Origin: Palsa-504 sp963756575
GTDB lineage: Bacteria; Actinomycetota; Actinomycetes; Streptosporangiales; Streptosporangiaceae
Direction: 5' to 3'
DNA: 64,000 bases
NCBI GenBank assembly: GCA_963756575.1
Contig: CAVWOM010000016.1
Span: 558,001-622,000 of the forward strand
Shown piece after piece: positions 41,420-51,500 of this stretch. The notes under the pieces were generated by a model. The model worked only from the letters and a program-made list of their open reading frames with translations. It was not told the origin of the DNA and made no database searches. The position numbers and the translations under genes are program-made. Each line of letters opens with the position of its first letter. Position 1 is the first letter of the stretch.

Positions 41420-43519
41420 GTGACCAGTTTGGCGGCGCTACAGCCCGGCGATCCCCAGCGCATTGGTCCTTACGTGCTGCTCGGGCGGCTGGGCAGCGGC
41501 GGGATGGGCCGGGTCTACCTGGCTCGCTCCCCTGGCGGCCGCACGGTGGCGGTGAAGGTCATCCGCGCCAACCTGGCCGAGGACGCCGGCTTCCGGGCCC
41601 GCTTCGCGCGCGAGGTCTCGGCCGCGCGCAAGGTGGGTGGCCTGTTCACCGCGGCCGTCGTCGACGCCGACGTCGACGGGCCCGTGCCCTGGCTGGTGAC
41701 CGCCTACGTGCCCGGCACCTCGCTGTCGGACGCGGTGGAACGGCAGGGCCCGCTGCCCCAGGCCTCGGTGCTCGCGCTGGCCGCGGGGCTGGCCGAGGGA
41801 CTGATCGCGATCCACGCGGCCGGCGTCATCCACCGCGACCTCAAGCCGTCCAACGTCCTGCTGGCCACCGACGGGCCGCGGATCATCGACTTCGGCATCT
41901 CCTCGGCCGCCGAGGCGACCGCGCTGACCGGAACCGGCTTCATGATCGGCTCGCCCGGGTTCATGTCGCCCGAGCAGGCCGAGGGCCTCACCGTCGGCCC
42001 GTCCAGCGATATCTTCAGCCTGGCCGGCGTGCTCATCTACGCCGCCCGGGGCGAGGGCCCGTTCGGCAGCGGCGACACCGCCGCGCTGCTCTACCGCGTG
42101 GTGCACGGCAAGCCCAACATGGACAGCGTGCCCGACCACCTGCGGCCGCTGATCAAGCGGAGCCTGGCCCGGGACCCCAAGCGCCGCCCCGGCGCGAGCG
42201 AGTTCCTCTCCGAGCTTTCCGCCGCGTATCCGTCGGCCGCCGACCTGAGCAACTGGCTGCCCCCGCACATCCTGGACCCGGCCGCGGCCGGGAGCGCCCC
42301 GGGCGATAGGAGCCAGCCATCGCCTCTGGCCAGCGCCGGCCAGGGCGGCCCGAGCCAGCCGGGTTACAGCCAGCCTGGTTACAGCCAGCAGAACTATGGC
42401 CGGCAGGGCTACAGCCAGCAGGGTTTCGGCCAGCCGAGCCTTTACCAGCAGGGCGCGTCCCAGCAGCAGCCGTCCCCGCAGCAGCCGTCCCAGCCGGGCC
42501 TGTATCCGTCGCCGGGCGGCCCCATGGCGGATCCGGTGGCGCCGGCCGCCGCCTCCATGGACGCCGACCAGGCCGCTCCCCCGACCGGGGGCAACGCCAC
42601 GGCCGAGCCGCCGACCCGGACCACGCTGTCCACGCCGACTCCGCCTCCGGCCACCACTAGCCCCGCCGGCTACTCCCAGGGTTATGCCGACCCGCAGGCC
42701 CCGCTGTACCCCGGCCAGCAGTACCCGGAGCCGCAGGGCTACCGGACGGGTCAGGGGGCCTACGGCGACCCGGCCGCGCCCGGCTACGCCGGCCAGCAGG
42801 GCGCCTCGTGGTGGGGCGGCCAGCAGCCAGGCGGCCAGCAGCCGGGCGGCCAGCAGCCGGGCGGCCCGGGGATGCCCGCGGCCGAGCAGTGGTACGGGCC
42901 GGGCGCGGTGCAGGCGCCCGCGCGCAAGCGGCCGCGGTGGCTGGCCCCGGCCGGGGCGGCCGCCGCCATCTTGGTGATCGTCGTGGTGCTGGTCCTGGCG
43001 CTCAGCCCGGGCGGAAAGAAGAACGGAGCCTCAGCGGGCTCGTCGACCTCCGCGTCATCCTCGGCGTCCGCCAGCTCGTCGCACAGCGCCTCCCCCGCGG
43101 CCACCCCGACCACCGGCGAGCTGAAGCTCGCCCAGTTCCAGGTGGGCGACTGCCTGACCGGGGCCAACTTGCAGCTGAACACGAACGCGCCGTGGCCCAA
43201 GCTGAGCGAGGCCGTACCCTGCAGCCAGGGCCACACGGCCGAGGTGTTCTACGCCAACGAGAACTTCTGGTCCCAGAGCACGCCGCTCCCCAAGGGCAAG
43301 GGCATTACCGATGCCGCCCGGGCGGAATGCGACAAGGCCTTCCAGTCCTACGTCGGCATCGAATACTCGAAGTCGATCTACAGCTGGATCGACATCGTGC
43401 CCGACGCGAGCAGCTGGCCGAGCGGAGACCGGGCCCTGCACTGCGTGGCCTACTACTCGACCACCGCCCACCAGGCCGGAGTGGTCCAGCACAGCTCGAT
43501 CAAGGGCACCGCCCAGTAG
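41420..43519 (+). CDS. Membrane Ser/Thr protein kinase with septum-formation-like outer domain
   Basis: A 699-residue Hanks-type kinase. Kinase residues ~10-270: GRLGSGGMGRVYLARSPGG, VAVKVI, VIHRDLKPSNVLL, IIDFGISS, GSPGFMSPEQ. A Gln/Pro/Gly/Tyr linker of about 230 residues holds three 15-bp repeats (42815-42859, GGQQP). One helix lies near 507-530 (APAGAAAAILVIVVVLVLAL). The outer domain, VGDCLTGANLQLN...VPCSQGHTAEVFY...CDKAF...LHCVAYY, is of the Septum_form type, with paired Cys. No PASTA repeats. It probably senses an envelope signal. Start GTG at 41420; GTG 41414 is an alternative. Confidence 0.87.
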   Translation: MTSLAALQPGDPQRIGPYVLLGRLGSGGMGRVYLARSPGGRTVAVKVIRANLAEDAGFRARFAREVSAARKVGGLFTAAVVDADVDGPVPWLVTAYVPGTSLSDAVERQGPLPQASVLALAAGLAEGLIAIHAAGVIHRDLKPSNVLLATDGPRIIDFGISSAAEATALTGTGFMIGSPGFMSPEQAEGLTVGPSSDIFSLAGVLIYAARGEGPFGSGDTAALLYRVVHGKPNMDSVPDHLRPLIKRSLARDPKRRPGASEFLSELSAAYPSAADLSNWLPPHILDPAAAGSAPGDRSQPSPLASAGQGGPSQPGYSQPGYSQQNYGRQGYSQQGFGQPSLYQQGASQQQPSPQQPSQPGLYPSPGGPMADPVAPAAASMDADQAAPPTGGNATAEPPTRTTLSTPTPPPATTSPAGYSQGYADPQAPLYPGQQYPEPQGYRTGQGAYGDPAAPGYAGQQGASWWGGQQPGGQQPGGQQPGGPGMPAAEQWYGPGAVQAPARKRPRWLAPAGAAAAILVIVVVLVLALSPGGKKNGASAGSSTSASSSASASSSHSASPAATPTTGELKLAQFQVGDCLTGANLQLNTNAPWPKLSEAVPCSQGHTAEVFYANENFWSQSTPLPKGKGITDAARAECDKAFQSYVGIEYSKSIYSWIDIVPDASSWPSGDRALHCVAYYSTTAHQAGVVQHSSIKGTAQ

Positions 43520-43549
43520 GGACAGCCCAGTAGGGACAGCCCAGTAGGG
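43512..43549. repeat. 14-bp tandem repeats over the kinase stop codon
   Basis: CCCAGTAGGGACAG occurs at 43512-43525 and 43526-43539 and partly at 43540-43549. The first copy contains the TAG stop; the others repeat it outside the gene. Slippage duplication. Confidence 0.85.
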
Positions 43550-43557
43550 CTCGCGGG

Positions 43558-45060
43558 TCAGGCGGGGCGTGCACCGACGTCGTTCGGCCTCATGGTCTTG
43601 ATTTTTCGCGGGCCGATGTCGGGGCGCTCGCGGATGCCGAAGACGTCGCGGAGCGCGGTCAGCGCGGCCAGTTCGCCGCAGCGGCCGTGCACGCCCGGGA
43701 TCGGCGGGGTGGCCGAGGAGCACAGGTAGACGCCGCGGGCCGGCGTCCGGTACGGGTTCCAGCGGGCGACCGGGCGCAGCACGGTCTGGCGCACGGTCTG
43801 CGCGCCGACGGCGATGTCGCCGCCGACGTAGTTCGGGTTGCCGGCCTCCTCGTCGGTGGCGGTGCGCACGGCGCGGGCCAAGATGAGGTCGCGGAAGCCG
43901 GGGGCGAACCGCTCGATCTGCGCCTCGATCCGGCTGGTCATGTCGACGTCAGAACCGGACGGCACGTGGCAGTAGGCCCACAGCGTCTCGGCGCCGGCCG
44001 GGGCGCGGGACGGGTCGGCGACGCCGGGCTGGACCACCAGCACGTACGGGGCGTCGGGGTGCTTGCCCGCGGCCACCTCGGCCTCGGCCGCGGCGATCTG
44101 CTCGAACGGGCCGCCTAGGTGCAAGGTGGCGGCCCGGCGGCAGTCCTGGTTGACCCACGGCACCGGGCCGGACAGCGCGAAGTCCACCTTGCAGACGCCG
44201 GGGCCGTAACGGAACCGGCGCAGCGCGGCGGCGTACCGGCTGGGTAGCCGGTCGCCGGCCACCTGGAGCAGCGTCTTGGGCGAGACGTCGAGGAGGGTCG
44301 CCCTGGCCGGGGGAAGCTCGGCCAGCGAGCCCACCCAGCGGCCGGTCTCGATGGTCCCGCCCATCTCCCGCAGGGCCGTGGCCAGCGCGTCGGTGATCCG
44401 GGCGCTGCCGCCCGCCACCACCGGCCAGCCCACCGCGTGCGCCAGCCCGGACAGCATCAGCCCGACACCCGCCGTGGGCGCCGCGGTGAGCGGCATCATG
44501 GCGTGGGCCGAGGTGCCCGCCAGGATCGCGCGAGCCTCGTCCGTGTGCCAGCGCCGGGCCACCACGGAGGCGGGCAGGATCGCCCGGCGGCCGAAGTTCG
44601 CGGCGGCGAACGGGTGCGCCGGCGGGGTGCGCAGCGGGGCCAGCAGGGCCGGCAGGACCTCGTCCATGTGGCTGGCCAGCGGGCCGAACAGGCGCCGGTA
44701 GGCGCGCCCGTCACCGCCGAGACGGCCGGCCGTCTCGGTCACCGAACGGGTCACCACCGCCGCGCGGCCGCCGTCGAGCGGATGCGCGAACTCGACCTCG
44801 GGGAAGGCCAGCGTGACCCCGCGCTCGGCCAGCCCGAAGCGCTGGAAGAACGGCGAGGCGACGGCCAGCGGATGAGCCGCCGAGCAGACGTCGTGCCGGA
44901 AGCCCGGCAGCGTCAGCTCCTCGGTCCGGCAGCCGCCGCCGATGGTCGGCGCGCCCTCGATGAGGTGCACCGCGATTCCGGCGGCGGCCAGGGTGACGGC
45001 GGCGGCGAGCCCGTTGGGCCCGCTGCCGACGACGACCGCGTCAGGACTTGACTGCACCAT
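43558..45060 (-). CDS. CrtI-like FAD-dependent oxidoreductase (phytoene desaturase family)
   Basis: A 500-residue flavoprotein. The dinucleotide-binding fold is VVVGSGPNGLAAAVTLAAAG followed by LIEGAPTIGGGCRTEEL. The C-terminal FAD segment is ARGVYLCSSATPPIPGVHGRCG. It belongs to the NAD(P)/FAD oxidoreductase COG1233 group, which includes phytoene desaturases, but the substrate of this sub-branch is unknown. It is the last gene of the partner-switching operon and overlaps the preceding gene by 20 bases, so it is translated with it. No other carotenoid gene is present. Confidence 0.85.
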   Translation of the reverse strand: MVQSSPDAVVVGSGPNGLAAAVTLAAAGIAVHLIEGAPTIGGGCRTEELTLPGFRHDVCSAAHPLAVASPFFQRFGLAERGVTLAFPEVEFAHPLDGGRAAVVTRSVTETAGRLGGDGRAYRRLFGPLASHMDEVLPALLAPLRTPPAHPFAAANFGRRAILPASVVARRWHTDEARAILAGTSAHAMMPLTAAPTAGVGLMLSGLAHAVGWPVVAGGSARITDALATALREMGGTIETGRWVGSLAELPPARATLLDVSPKTLLQVAGDRLPSRYAAALRRFRYGPGVCKVDFALSGPVPWVNQDCRRAATLHLGGPFEQIAAAEAEVAAGKHPDAPYVLVVQPGVADPSRAPAGAETLWAYCHVPSGSDVDMTSRIEAQIERFAPGFRDLILARAVRTATDEEAGNPNYVGGDIAVGAQTVRQTVLRPVARWNPYRTPARGVYLCSSATPPIPGVHGRCGELAALTALRDVFGIRERPDIGPRKIKTMRPNDVGARPA

Positions 45061-45844
45061 GCTTAAGGGTACGGCGCAGGCCGGTGACGGGAGCGGCGAG
45101 GGTCTGGAGCAGGCTGCGCACCATCGAGTTGTGCCACACGTTCCTGGCGTGCCGCCACTGCCGCCTGGCGTCCACGCAGGTGCTGGTGGCCTCGACCCGG
45201 GGCTCGGCGATGCCGAGGCGCTGGCCGAGGGCGGTCAGCGTGGCGGCCCAGAACTTGTCTTCCTTGCGGTGCCCGGCCACGATCATGGAGATCTCGTAGA
45301 GCGGGTCGTTGGCCCGCATCAGCACCTGAGCCTGAACCGTGGTGGTGCCGGAAGAACGTTCGGCCGAGAAGGTGATCCAGCCGGCGAACATGTGGCCCTG
45401 GGGGGTCATCAGCGTGAACGACTCGGCGTCGGCGTACAGCACGAACACGCCGGTGGAGAGCTTGACGCCGCCGCCGATGGCCAGGTCGAGCAGGGCCACG
45501 TCGCCCGGGTTGATGCCGGTCAGGGCGCCGGCGAAGCGATTGCCCTTCGGCCAGAACTCGGGAAAATGCTCGCGCCAGGTGGCGATGGCCTGCTCGGGCG
45601 GGACCTGCCCGGCGTCCATCCGGTAGGTCTTCTGCCACATCTTGCCGAAGCCCTGCACCGGACCGGTGAGCCGCCGCCCGGCGACGTTGGTGCCGCGGAC
45701 GCCGTCGCGCTGGCCGACCTCGAGCCGGTCGACCTTCCTGGCCCAGCTGCCCACGTCTCTGGGAGTCGCTGCTGTCGCCTCGCGGTGGCTCAGGCCGATC
45801 TGCTCGGCCGAGGCGACCTTCTCGGGGCCTGCTGTATCCGTCAT
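45041..45844 (-). CDS. Conserved actinobacterial protein, function unknown
   Basis: A 267-residue soluble protein. I recognise the pattern GTNVAGRRLTGPVQGFGKMW, then QKTYRM, FPEFWPKGNRF, LMTPQGHMFAGWITFSAE and YEISMIVAGHRKEDKFWA as a family seen in other actinobacteria, but not a named function. A SRPBCC-like fold is possible, judging only from strand pattern. The start at 45844 is five bases from the stop of the STAS gene, and the end overlaps the flavoprotein gene, so it is a tight operon member. It may work with the flavoprotein. Confidence 0.6.
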   Translation of the reverse strand: MTDTAGPEKVASAEQIGLSHREATAATPRDVGSWARKVDRLEVGQRDGVRGTNVAGRRLTGPVQGFGKMWQKTYRMDAGQVPPEQAIATWREHFPEFWPKGNRFAGALTGINPGDVALLDLAIGGGVKLSTGVFVLYADAESFTLMTPQGHMFAGWITFSAERSSGTTTVQAQVLMRANDPLYEISMIVAGHRKEDKFWAATLTALGQRLGIAEPRVEATSTCVDARRQWRHARNVWHNSMVRSLLQTLAAPVTGLRRTLKHGAVKS

Positions 45845-45849
45845 GATTC

Positions 45850-46206
45850 CTACCTCACGGCGCCCGCGAGCGCCGATTCCTCGCTGTCGTAGATCGTGAT
45901 CGCCTCATCGAGCCTGGTCAGCTCGAAGATTTCGCGATAGTGCTCGCTCAGCCCGTAGGCGGCGAGCTGCTGGCGCTGCCGGTTGGCCCGGACCAGCAAG
46001 GTCACGAGCATGCCGATGCCCCCGCTGTTCATGTACTCCAGGCCGCCGAAGTTCAGGACCAGCCTGCTCGTCGCGCTGCCGCCGGCGGCCTCGTAGGCCG
46101 ACATGAGCACGGGCTCGCAGGCCGCGGTGACCTCGCCTCTGATGTCCACGACGGCCGTGGTCTCGCCGACCCGGCGAACGTCCATCGTGATCGCTGGTGC
46201 GTTCAT
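45850..46206 (-). CDS. STAS-domain anti-sigma factor antagonist (first)
   Basis: A 118-residue SpoIIAA/RsbV-type protein. Seen: AVVDIRGEVTAACEPVLMSAYEAAGG and LVLNFGGLEYMNSGGIGMLVTLL, with the phosphorylatable Ser in NSGGIG. Dephosphorylated form binds the HATPase and frees its sigma factor or other target. ATG 46206 has GGAGG eight bases upstream. 38 bases separate it from the second STAS gene. Confidence 0.88.
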   Translation of the reverse strand: MNAPAITMDVRRVGETTAVVDIRGEVTAACEPVLMSAYEAAGGSATSRLVLNFGGLEYMNSGGIGMLVTLLVRANRQRQQLAAYGLSEHYREIFELTRLDEAITIYDSEESALAGAVR

Positions 46207-46244
46207 TCCTGCTGTCCTCCCCTAGATCCGGTCTTCCGCCGGGC

Positions 46245-46610
46245 TCAGGCCGCGGGCGGGGTGAGCTGGCTGACGGCGCGGTCGAGATCGGGGAAGAGCT
46301 CGATGAAGTCCGAAAGCCGGGTGATGTCGAAAATCTCGCGGTAGTGCGCGGACAGGCCGCTCGCGACGACCTTCCTGCGTTCGGCCCGCGCCCGGGCGAG
46401 CACGCTGACGATCAGCGCGATGCCGGTGGAGTTGATGTAGTCCACCGCGGCGAAGTCGAGCACCACGGTGCCCGCGTCGGGGCCTTCGGTGACCGCCCGC
46501 TCGTACGCGGCGGTCAGGACGGTGGCAGCCGAGCCGTCGACCTCGCCGGAAAGCTCGATGACGGCGGTTCCGGGGAGCACCCGGGTCGTGGCCTCACATG
46601 CGCTCGTCAT
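46245..46610 (-). CDS. STAS-domain anti-sigma factor antagonist (second)
   Basis: A 121-residue paralogue: GTAVIELSGEVDGSAATVL, VLDFAAVDYINSTGIALIVSVL (Ser and Thr in the NSTGI loop), and the SAHYREIFDITRLSDFIELFPD end shared with the first copy (SEHYREIFELTRLDEAITIYD). ATG 46610 with GGAGGTGCGGAAC upstream; a GTG at 46619 overlaps that ribosome site and is rejected. The start lies inside the HATPase gene (17-base overlap). Confidence 0.88.
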   Translation of the reverse strand: MTSACEATTRVLPGTAVIELSGEVDGSAATVLTAAYERAVTEGPDAGTVVLDFAAVDYINSTGIALIVSVLARARAERRKVVASGLSAHYREIFDITRLSDFIELFPDLDRAVSQLTPPAA

Positions 46611-47058
46611 GTTCCGCACCTCCAGTTCGCATGGTCAGCCGGATGGTGTGCCGCTGGCCGTTCGTCGTTACCTCCATGGCGTCGACCATGTTGCGGATGA
46701 GGAACAGGCCCCAGCCGCGCGGGCTCTGGTCGCCGTCGAGTTTCCGGGCGAGATCGGGCTCTTCCTGGCCGCCCTCGTGCACCGGGGCGAGCCCGCCCTG
46801 GTCGGTGATCGCGATGATGATCTCGTCGCCGTCCTGGGTCACGTCGACCTCGACCGGGATCTCCGGGCGGTTGCCGTTGCCGTGCTCGATGGCGTTCATG
46901 GTGGCCTCGGCGACCGCGGTCTTCAGCCGCTCGAGCTTGCGCCCGTCCAGGTCGAGGTCCTGGATCGCCCCGGCTACCCGCGCCAGCGCGAGACGTTCGT
47001 TCCCCGGCTCGCTGGCCAGCGTGAACGTATCGAGCCTGCGCGGGGCTACCTGTGTCAT
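46594..47058 (-). CDS. RsbW-type ATP-binding protein (HATPase_c_2)
   Basis: A 154-residue GHKL kinase/anti-sigma protein. Seen: LKTAVAEATMNAIEHGNGN (N box), IAITDQGG (G1) and GWGLFLIRNMVD (G2). It phosphorylates STAS partners and sequesters a target. ATG 47058 with GGGAGG upstream overlaps the phosphatase stop by four bases (ATGA). An earlier ATG at 47133 falls in the neighbour's repeat and is rejected. Confidence 0.88.
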   Translation of the reverse strand: MTQVAPRRLDTFTLASEPGNERLALARVAGAIQDLDLDGRKLERLKTAVAEATMNAIEHGNGNRPEIPVEVDVTQDGDEIIIAITDQGGLAPVHEGGQEEPDLARKLDGDQSPRGWGLFLIRNMVDAMEVTTNGQRHTIRLTMRTGGAEHDERM

Positions 47059-48410
47059 CGCGCGCCTCCCTGCTCCCCCTGATGCTGCTCCCCCTGATGC
47101 TGCTCCCCCCGGTGCTGCTCCCCCTGGTGCCATGCCGACGCCGACCGCTGCAGTGATACCAGCGTGATGTCGTCTTCCTGCTCATGCTCGGACCCGGTGA
47201 AGTTGCCGAGCTCGGTCAGGCACAAGTCGATGAGGTCCTCCCCCGAGGGGCCCTTGCCGACCAGCGCCGCCACTCGGGGGAAGCCGAACATCTCCCGGTC
47301 CGGCGCGTGCGCCTCGGCCAGCCCGTCGCTGTGCAGCAGGGCGCAGTCTCCGGGCTCGAACTGGAAGCTCATCTCCTCGTAGTCCATGCCGGGCATCAGC
47401 CCGAGCGGCATGCCGCGCGCCCGCAGCTCCTTGACGCCCGCCTGGGTCCGTACGTAGGGGACGTCGTGGCCGGCGTTGGCGAACACCACCTGGCCGCTGA
47501 CCGGGTCGAGCACCAGGGCCAGGCAGGTGACGAACATGTGGGCGGGGATGTCCGCGCAGAGCATGTCGTTGACGTGGCCGAGGACCTGACCGGGCGAGAC
47601 GAGCCGGGGGGCGGCGTCGCGGAGCAGGGCGTGCGTGCTCGCCATGACCAGCGCGGCCGGGATGCCCTTGTCGGTGACGTCGCCGACCACGAACATGACC
47701 CGGCCGTCCGGCAGCGGGATGAAGTCGTAGAAGTCGCCGCCGACGGTCCGGGCCGGGCGGTAGAACGCGGCCACGTGCCAGCTGGGCAGGTCGGGCAGCT
47801 GCTTGGGGAGGAACTGCTGCTGGATGATCTGCGCGATCTTCAGCTCCTGCTCGATCCGCTCCCGCTGCCTGGCCTCGGCCTGCTGCTGCCGGACGAGCTG
47901 GCCGACGCGCATGGCCGGGGCTGCGTAGCCGGCCAGCGAGTTGAGCAGCCGCAGGTCATCGGTGGAGTAGCCGCGTTCGGACCGGCGGGGTCCGAGGCTG
48001 AGCAGGCCGACCAGGCTGCCGGAGGAGATCAGCGGTACCACCAGGACGACCCCGGCCTCCCGCAGGGCCTCCAGGGCCGGGGACTGCAGCGCCAGCGTGG
48101 TGATGTCCACCGCGCTGGCCGCGCTGAGCAGGAAGCCGACCAGCGGGTCGTTCGAGGCCAGGTCGAGCTCGGGGCCGGCCGCGATCACGCTCGGCGCCCG
48201 GGCCGCCGTGGCGGTGGCCGACGGCTGCGTGCGGCGCAGCCAGCCGCGGAGCCGGCCGGGGCCGGGCTGGCGGCCGTTGCGGCTTGGCTCTGCCATAGGC
48301 TGCGGCTCGGCTATGCACTCGGGCTCTGGTTCGATCGTCCCGGACCCCCCCGCCTGGACCTCGCGGTCCGCCGCGGCGGTCCCGCTCGTGCTCCCCACCT
48401 GCTGCGCCAT
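47055..48410 (-). CDS. GAF-SpoIIE PP2C phosphatase of a partner-switching system
   Basis: A 451-residue Mn-dependent phosphatase. Disordered N-terminus; GAF-like domain about residues 75-195 (LQSPALEALREAGVVLVVPLISSGSLVGLLSLGPR); short coiled coil (QQQAEARQRERIEQELKIAQIIQQQFLPKQLP); SpoIIE domain (ARTVGGDFYDFI, FVVGDVTDKGIPAALVMAS, FANAGHDVPYVR, LLHSDGLAEAH, EQEDDITLVSL) with the metal-binding Asp residues. Ends with HQGEQ repeats. It would dephosphorylate the STAS proteins. First gene of the six-gene operon; ATG 48410 with GGAGAGTGAC upstream. Confidence 0.88.
   Translation of the reverse strand: MAQQVGSTSGTAAADREVQAGGSGTIEPEPECIAEPQPMAEPSRNGRQPGPGRLRGWLRRTQPSATATAARAPSVIAAGPELDLASNDPLVGFLLSAASAVDITTLALQSPALEALREAGVVLVVPLISSGSLVGLLSLGPRRSERGYSTDDLRLLNSLAGYAAPAMRVGQLVRQQQAEARQRERIEQELKIAQIIQQQFLPKQLPDLPSWHVAAFYRPARTVGGDFYDFIPLPDGRVMFVVGDVTDKGIPAALVMASTHALLRDAAPRLVSPGQVLGHVNDMLCADIPAHMFVTCLALVLDPVSGQVVFANAGHDVPYVRTQAGVKELRARGMPLGLMPGMDYEEMSFQFEPGDCALLHSDGLAEAHAPDREMFGFPRVAALVGKGPSGEDLIDLCLTELGNFTGSEHEQEDDITLVSLQRSASAWHQGEQHRGEQHQGEQHQGEQGGAR
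47071..47130. repeat. Four 15-bp tandem repeats in the phosphatase C-terminus
   Basis: Four units of TGCTCCCCCTGATGC or close variants encode HQGEQ/HRGEQ pentapeptides just before the stop. Confidence 0.88.
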
Positions 48411-48560
48411 GTCACTCTCCGGGTCTCGTTGGCGACGCATCACCAGCCTAGGAAGAAGGCGATACGACATCGTTACGGCAGTCAAGCCTTCTGGCGTCTT
48501 TTTCACGCAGGTGCGTTACGGTGGCCGTGAGCGTTACGAACTTCGGCCTAAGAAACTGTG

Positions 48561-51500
48561 ATGGCAGCGGATCTCAGCCTCGCCCTGCTCGGGCCGCCGG
48601 TCGTCCGGCGGGACGGCGCGCCGGTCACCTTCGACACCAGGAAGGCGACGGCGCTGCTCGCGCTGCTCGCGGTGACCGGCCGCGAGCACACCCGCGAGCA
48701 GCTGGCCGACCTGCTCTGGCCCGAGGCGGACAGCGCCAGGGGACGGGCCTCGCTGCGGCGCACGTTGTCGGTAACCGCCGCCGCGATGGGCGACGGGCTC
48801 GCCATCAGCCGGGCGGCGGTGGCGCTGGACCCGGCCGCGGTCCGGGTCGACGTGACCGAGTTCAACGCCCTGATCGGCCGCCCGGACGCCGGGTCGCTGG
48901 AGCGGGCGGCCGCGCTGTACCGGTCCGACTTCCTGGCCGGGTTCACGTTGCGCGACTGCCCGGAGTTCGAGGAGTGGCAGGCGTCGGTGAGCGAGGAGCT
49001 CAGGCAGGCGCTCGCCCGCGGGCTGCAGCGGCTGGTGGCGGCGTGCATCGCGGACGGGGCACTGGAGCGGGCGGCCGGGCACGCCCGGCGCTGGCTGCAG
49101 CTCGACCCGCTGCACGAGCCCGCCCACCAGGCGATCATCCGGCTGCACGGCTGGACCGGGCAACGTTCGGCCGCTATGAGGCAGTACCGGTCGCTGGTGC
49201 GGGTACTGGACCGGGAGCTGGCCGTGCGGCCGCTGCCGGAGACGACGCAGCTCTATGACGACGTGCGCGCTGGCCGGCTCGGACCGCCTCCCGTGCCGGC
49301 GGCGGTCAGCGCGGTCTCTGCCCCTGGGGCGGCCCCGGCTTCGAGGACGGCCCCGGCTTCGGGGACGGCTTCGGCTTCGGGGACGGCTTCGGTCGCCGGA
49401 CCGGGCGAGGCGGCCGGGGCGTGGCCGCTGGTCGGGCGGACGGCCGAGCTAGCCGCGCTGCGCGCGGCCTGGCGGGCCGCCAGCCGGGGTGGCCGGGTAG
49501 TGGCCATCGCCGGCCAGGCCGGCAGCGGCAAGACGCGGCTCATCACCGAGCTGCGCGACGAGGCGGCCGGGACCGGGGCCATCGTGCTGGCGGCGCGCTG
49601 CCACGACGGCGAGACCGGGCTCCCGTTCGTGCTGGCCGCCGACTTGCTGCGGACCGCGCTGGCCATCCGGCCCGAGCTGCCGGACATGCTCCCGGCCCAG
49701 ACGGCCGCGATGGCCGGGCGGCTGGTCCCGGCGCTGGCCACGTCCGACCCGGCCGGGCCGGGCGCCCCGCCGCTGGACAGCCCGATGGCGGTCACCCGGC
49801 TGTACGCGGCGATCGCGGATGTCCTGCGGGCCGCCGTCGGCACGGAGGCAGGCGCGCCGAGGGCGGCCGGCGGTCCCGGGCGAGCCGACGGGCGCCCCGG
49901 GATCGTGGTGGTGGAGGACGTGCAGTGGGCGGACAGCTCGTCGCTGGGCCTGCTGGCCTACCTGGTGCGCAGGCTGGCCGGCTGGCCGCTGCTGCTCGTG
50001 CTGAGCTGGCAGCCCGAGCAGGCCGGGCGGCTGCGGGTCCTGCGCACCGCCCTGGCCGAGGCGGAAGGCCAGTCGACCGGCGAGACCATCGAGCCCGGGC
50101 CCCTCGGCCCCGAGGCGATCGGCACGCTGCTCGGCCTGGACGGGATGCCCCGGGTCGACGTGGACCGGCTGCTGGCCGAGACCCGCGGCCTGCCGATGCT
50201 GGTCCGCGAGTACGTCGAGGCCTTCCGGGGTGATCCCGGGACGGCGGACTGGTGGCCGCCCGCCAGCGTGCGGGACCTGCTGCGAACCCGGATCCAGGCG
50301 GTCAGCGAGCCGGCCAGGCAGATGCTCACCGCGGCCGCCGTGCTCGGCAGCGACAACGACGCGGACCTGCTGCGAGCGGTGAGCGGGCGGGGTGAGGACG
50401 AGATCGTCGAGGCGATCGACGAGGCGCTGGACCGGTCCCTGCTGGCCGAGATCGCCCCGCCGTCCCCGCAGCAGGCACCGTCCTACGGCTTTCCCTACGA
50501 GGCGCTGCGCCGGACGGCGTACGAATCGGCCACCCTGGCCCGGCGCCGGCTGCTGCACGGACGCGCTGCCGACGTCCTGACCCGCCGCCATGAGCGCGAT
50601 CCGGCCACCACGCGGGCCGCGACCATCGCCGGGCACCTGCAGCTGGCCGGCCGGGACGGCGAGGCGGCGCAGTGGTGCTGGCGCGCCGCCGGGGTGGCCC
50701 GCGAGCTGTACGCGCACGCCGAGGCGCACGCCCACCTGACCAGGGCCCTCGCCCTGGGTTACCCGCAGCTGCCCGGGCGGATCGCGCTGGCCGAGGTGCT
50801 GGTCGCGCTCGGCCGGTACCGGGAGGCGCTGGCCGAGCTGGAGACCGCGGCGGCCGTGGCCGCCGACGCCGGGCTCGAGCCTGCCGAGGCCGTACTTACC
50901 GAAGCTGTACTTGCCGACTCCGTGCTGACGCAGGCGGGGATCGAGCACAAGCTCGCCGACGTCCACCACCGGCTCGGCGACTGGGACCTGGCCGAGGCGC
51001 ACCTGGCCGTGGTCACCGAGCTAGTCGAGGGCACCGAGCCTGGCCGGCTCGCCCGGGCCCAGGCGGACCGCGCCGTGGTGGCCTACCGGCGGGGCGCCGC
51101 CGGGGAGGCCGCCGAGCTCGGCCGGGCCGCGCTGGCCAGCGCCCAGGCCGCCGCCGATCCCGGCGCCACCGCCCAGGCCCTCAACGTGCTCGGCATGCTG
51201 GCCGCGCGGGCGGGCGAGGTGGCCGCGGCCGAACGGTACCTGCGGGACGGCCTGGCCGAGGCCCGGCGGCAGCCGGAACGCGGAGCCACCGTCGCGGCGC
51301 TGAACAACCTGGCCCGGCTGCTGGCCGAGACCGGCCGCGGCGCCGAGGCGCTGAGCGTGGCCGCCGAAGCCCTCGAGCTGGGCCGCGAGCTCGGCGACCA
51401 GCACCGGGTGGCGGCGCTGCACACCAACATGGCCGATTTGCTGCACGCAGACGGCCAGCGCGACGCGGCGATGATCCACCTCAAGGAGGCGGCCAGGCGG

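Noticed and set aside
43558..45060. Carotenoid biosynthesis cluster
   Set aside because: Only a CrtI-like flavoprotein is present; no phytoene synthase, GGPP synthase or cyclase nearby.
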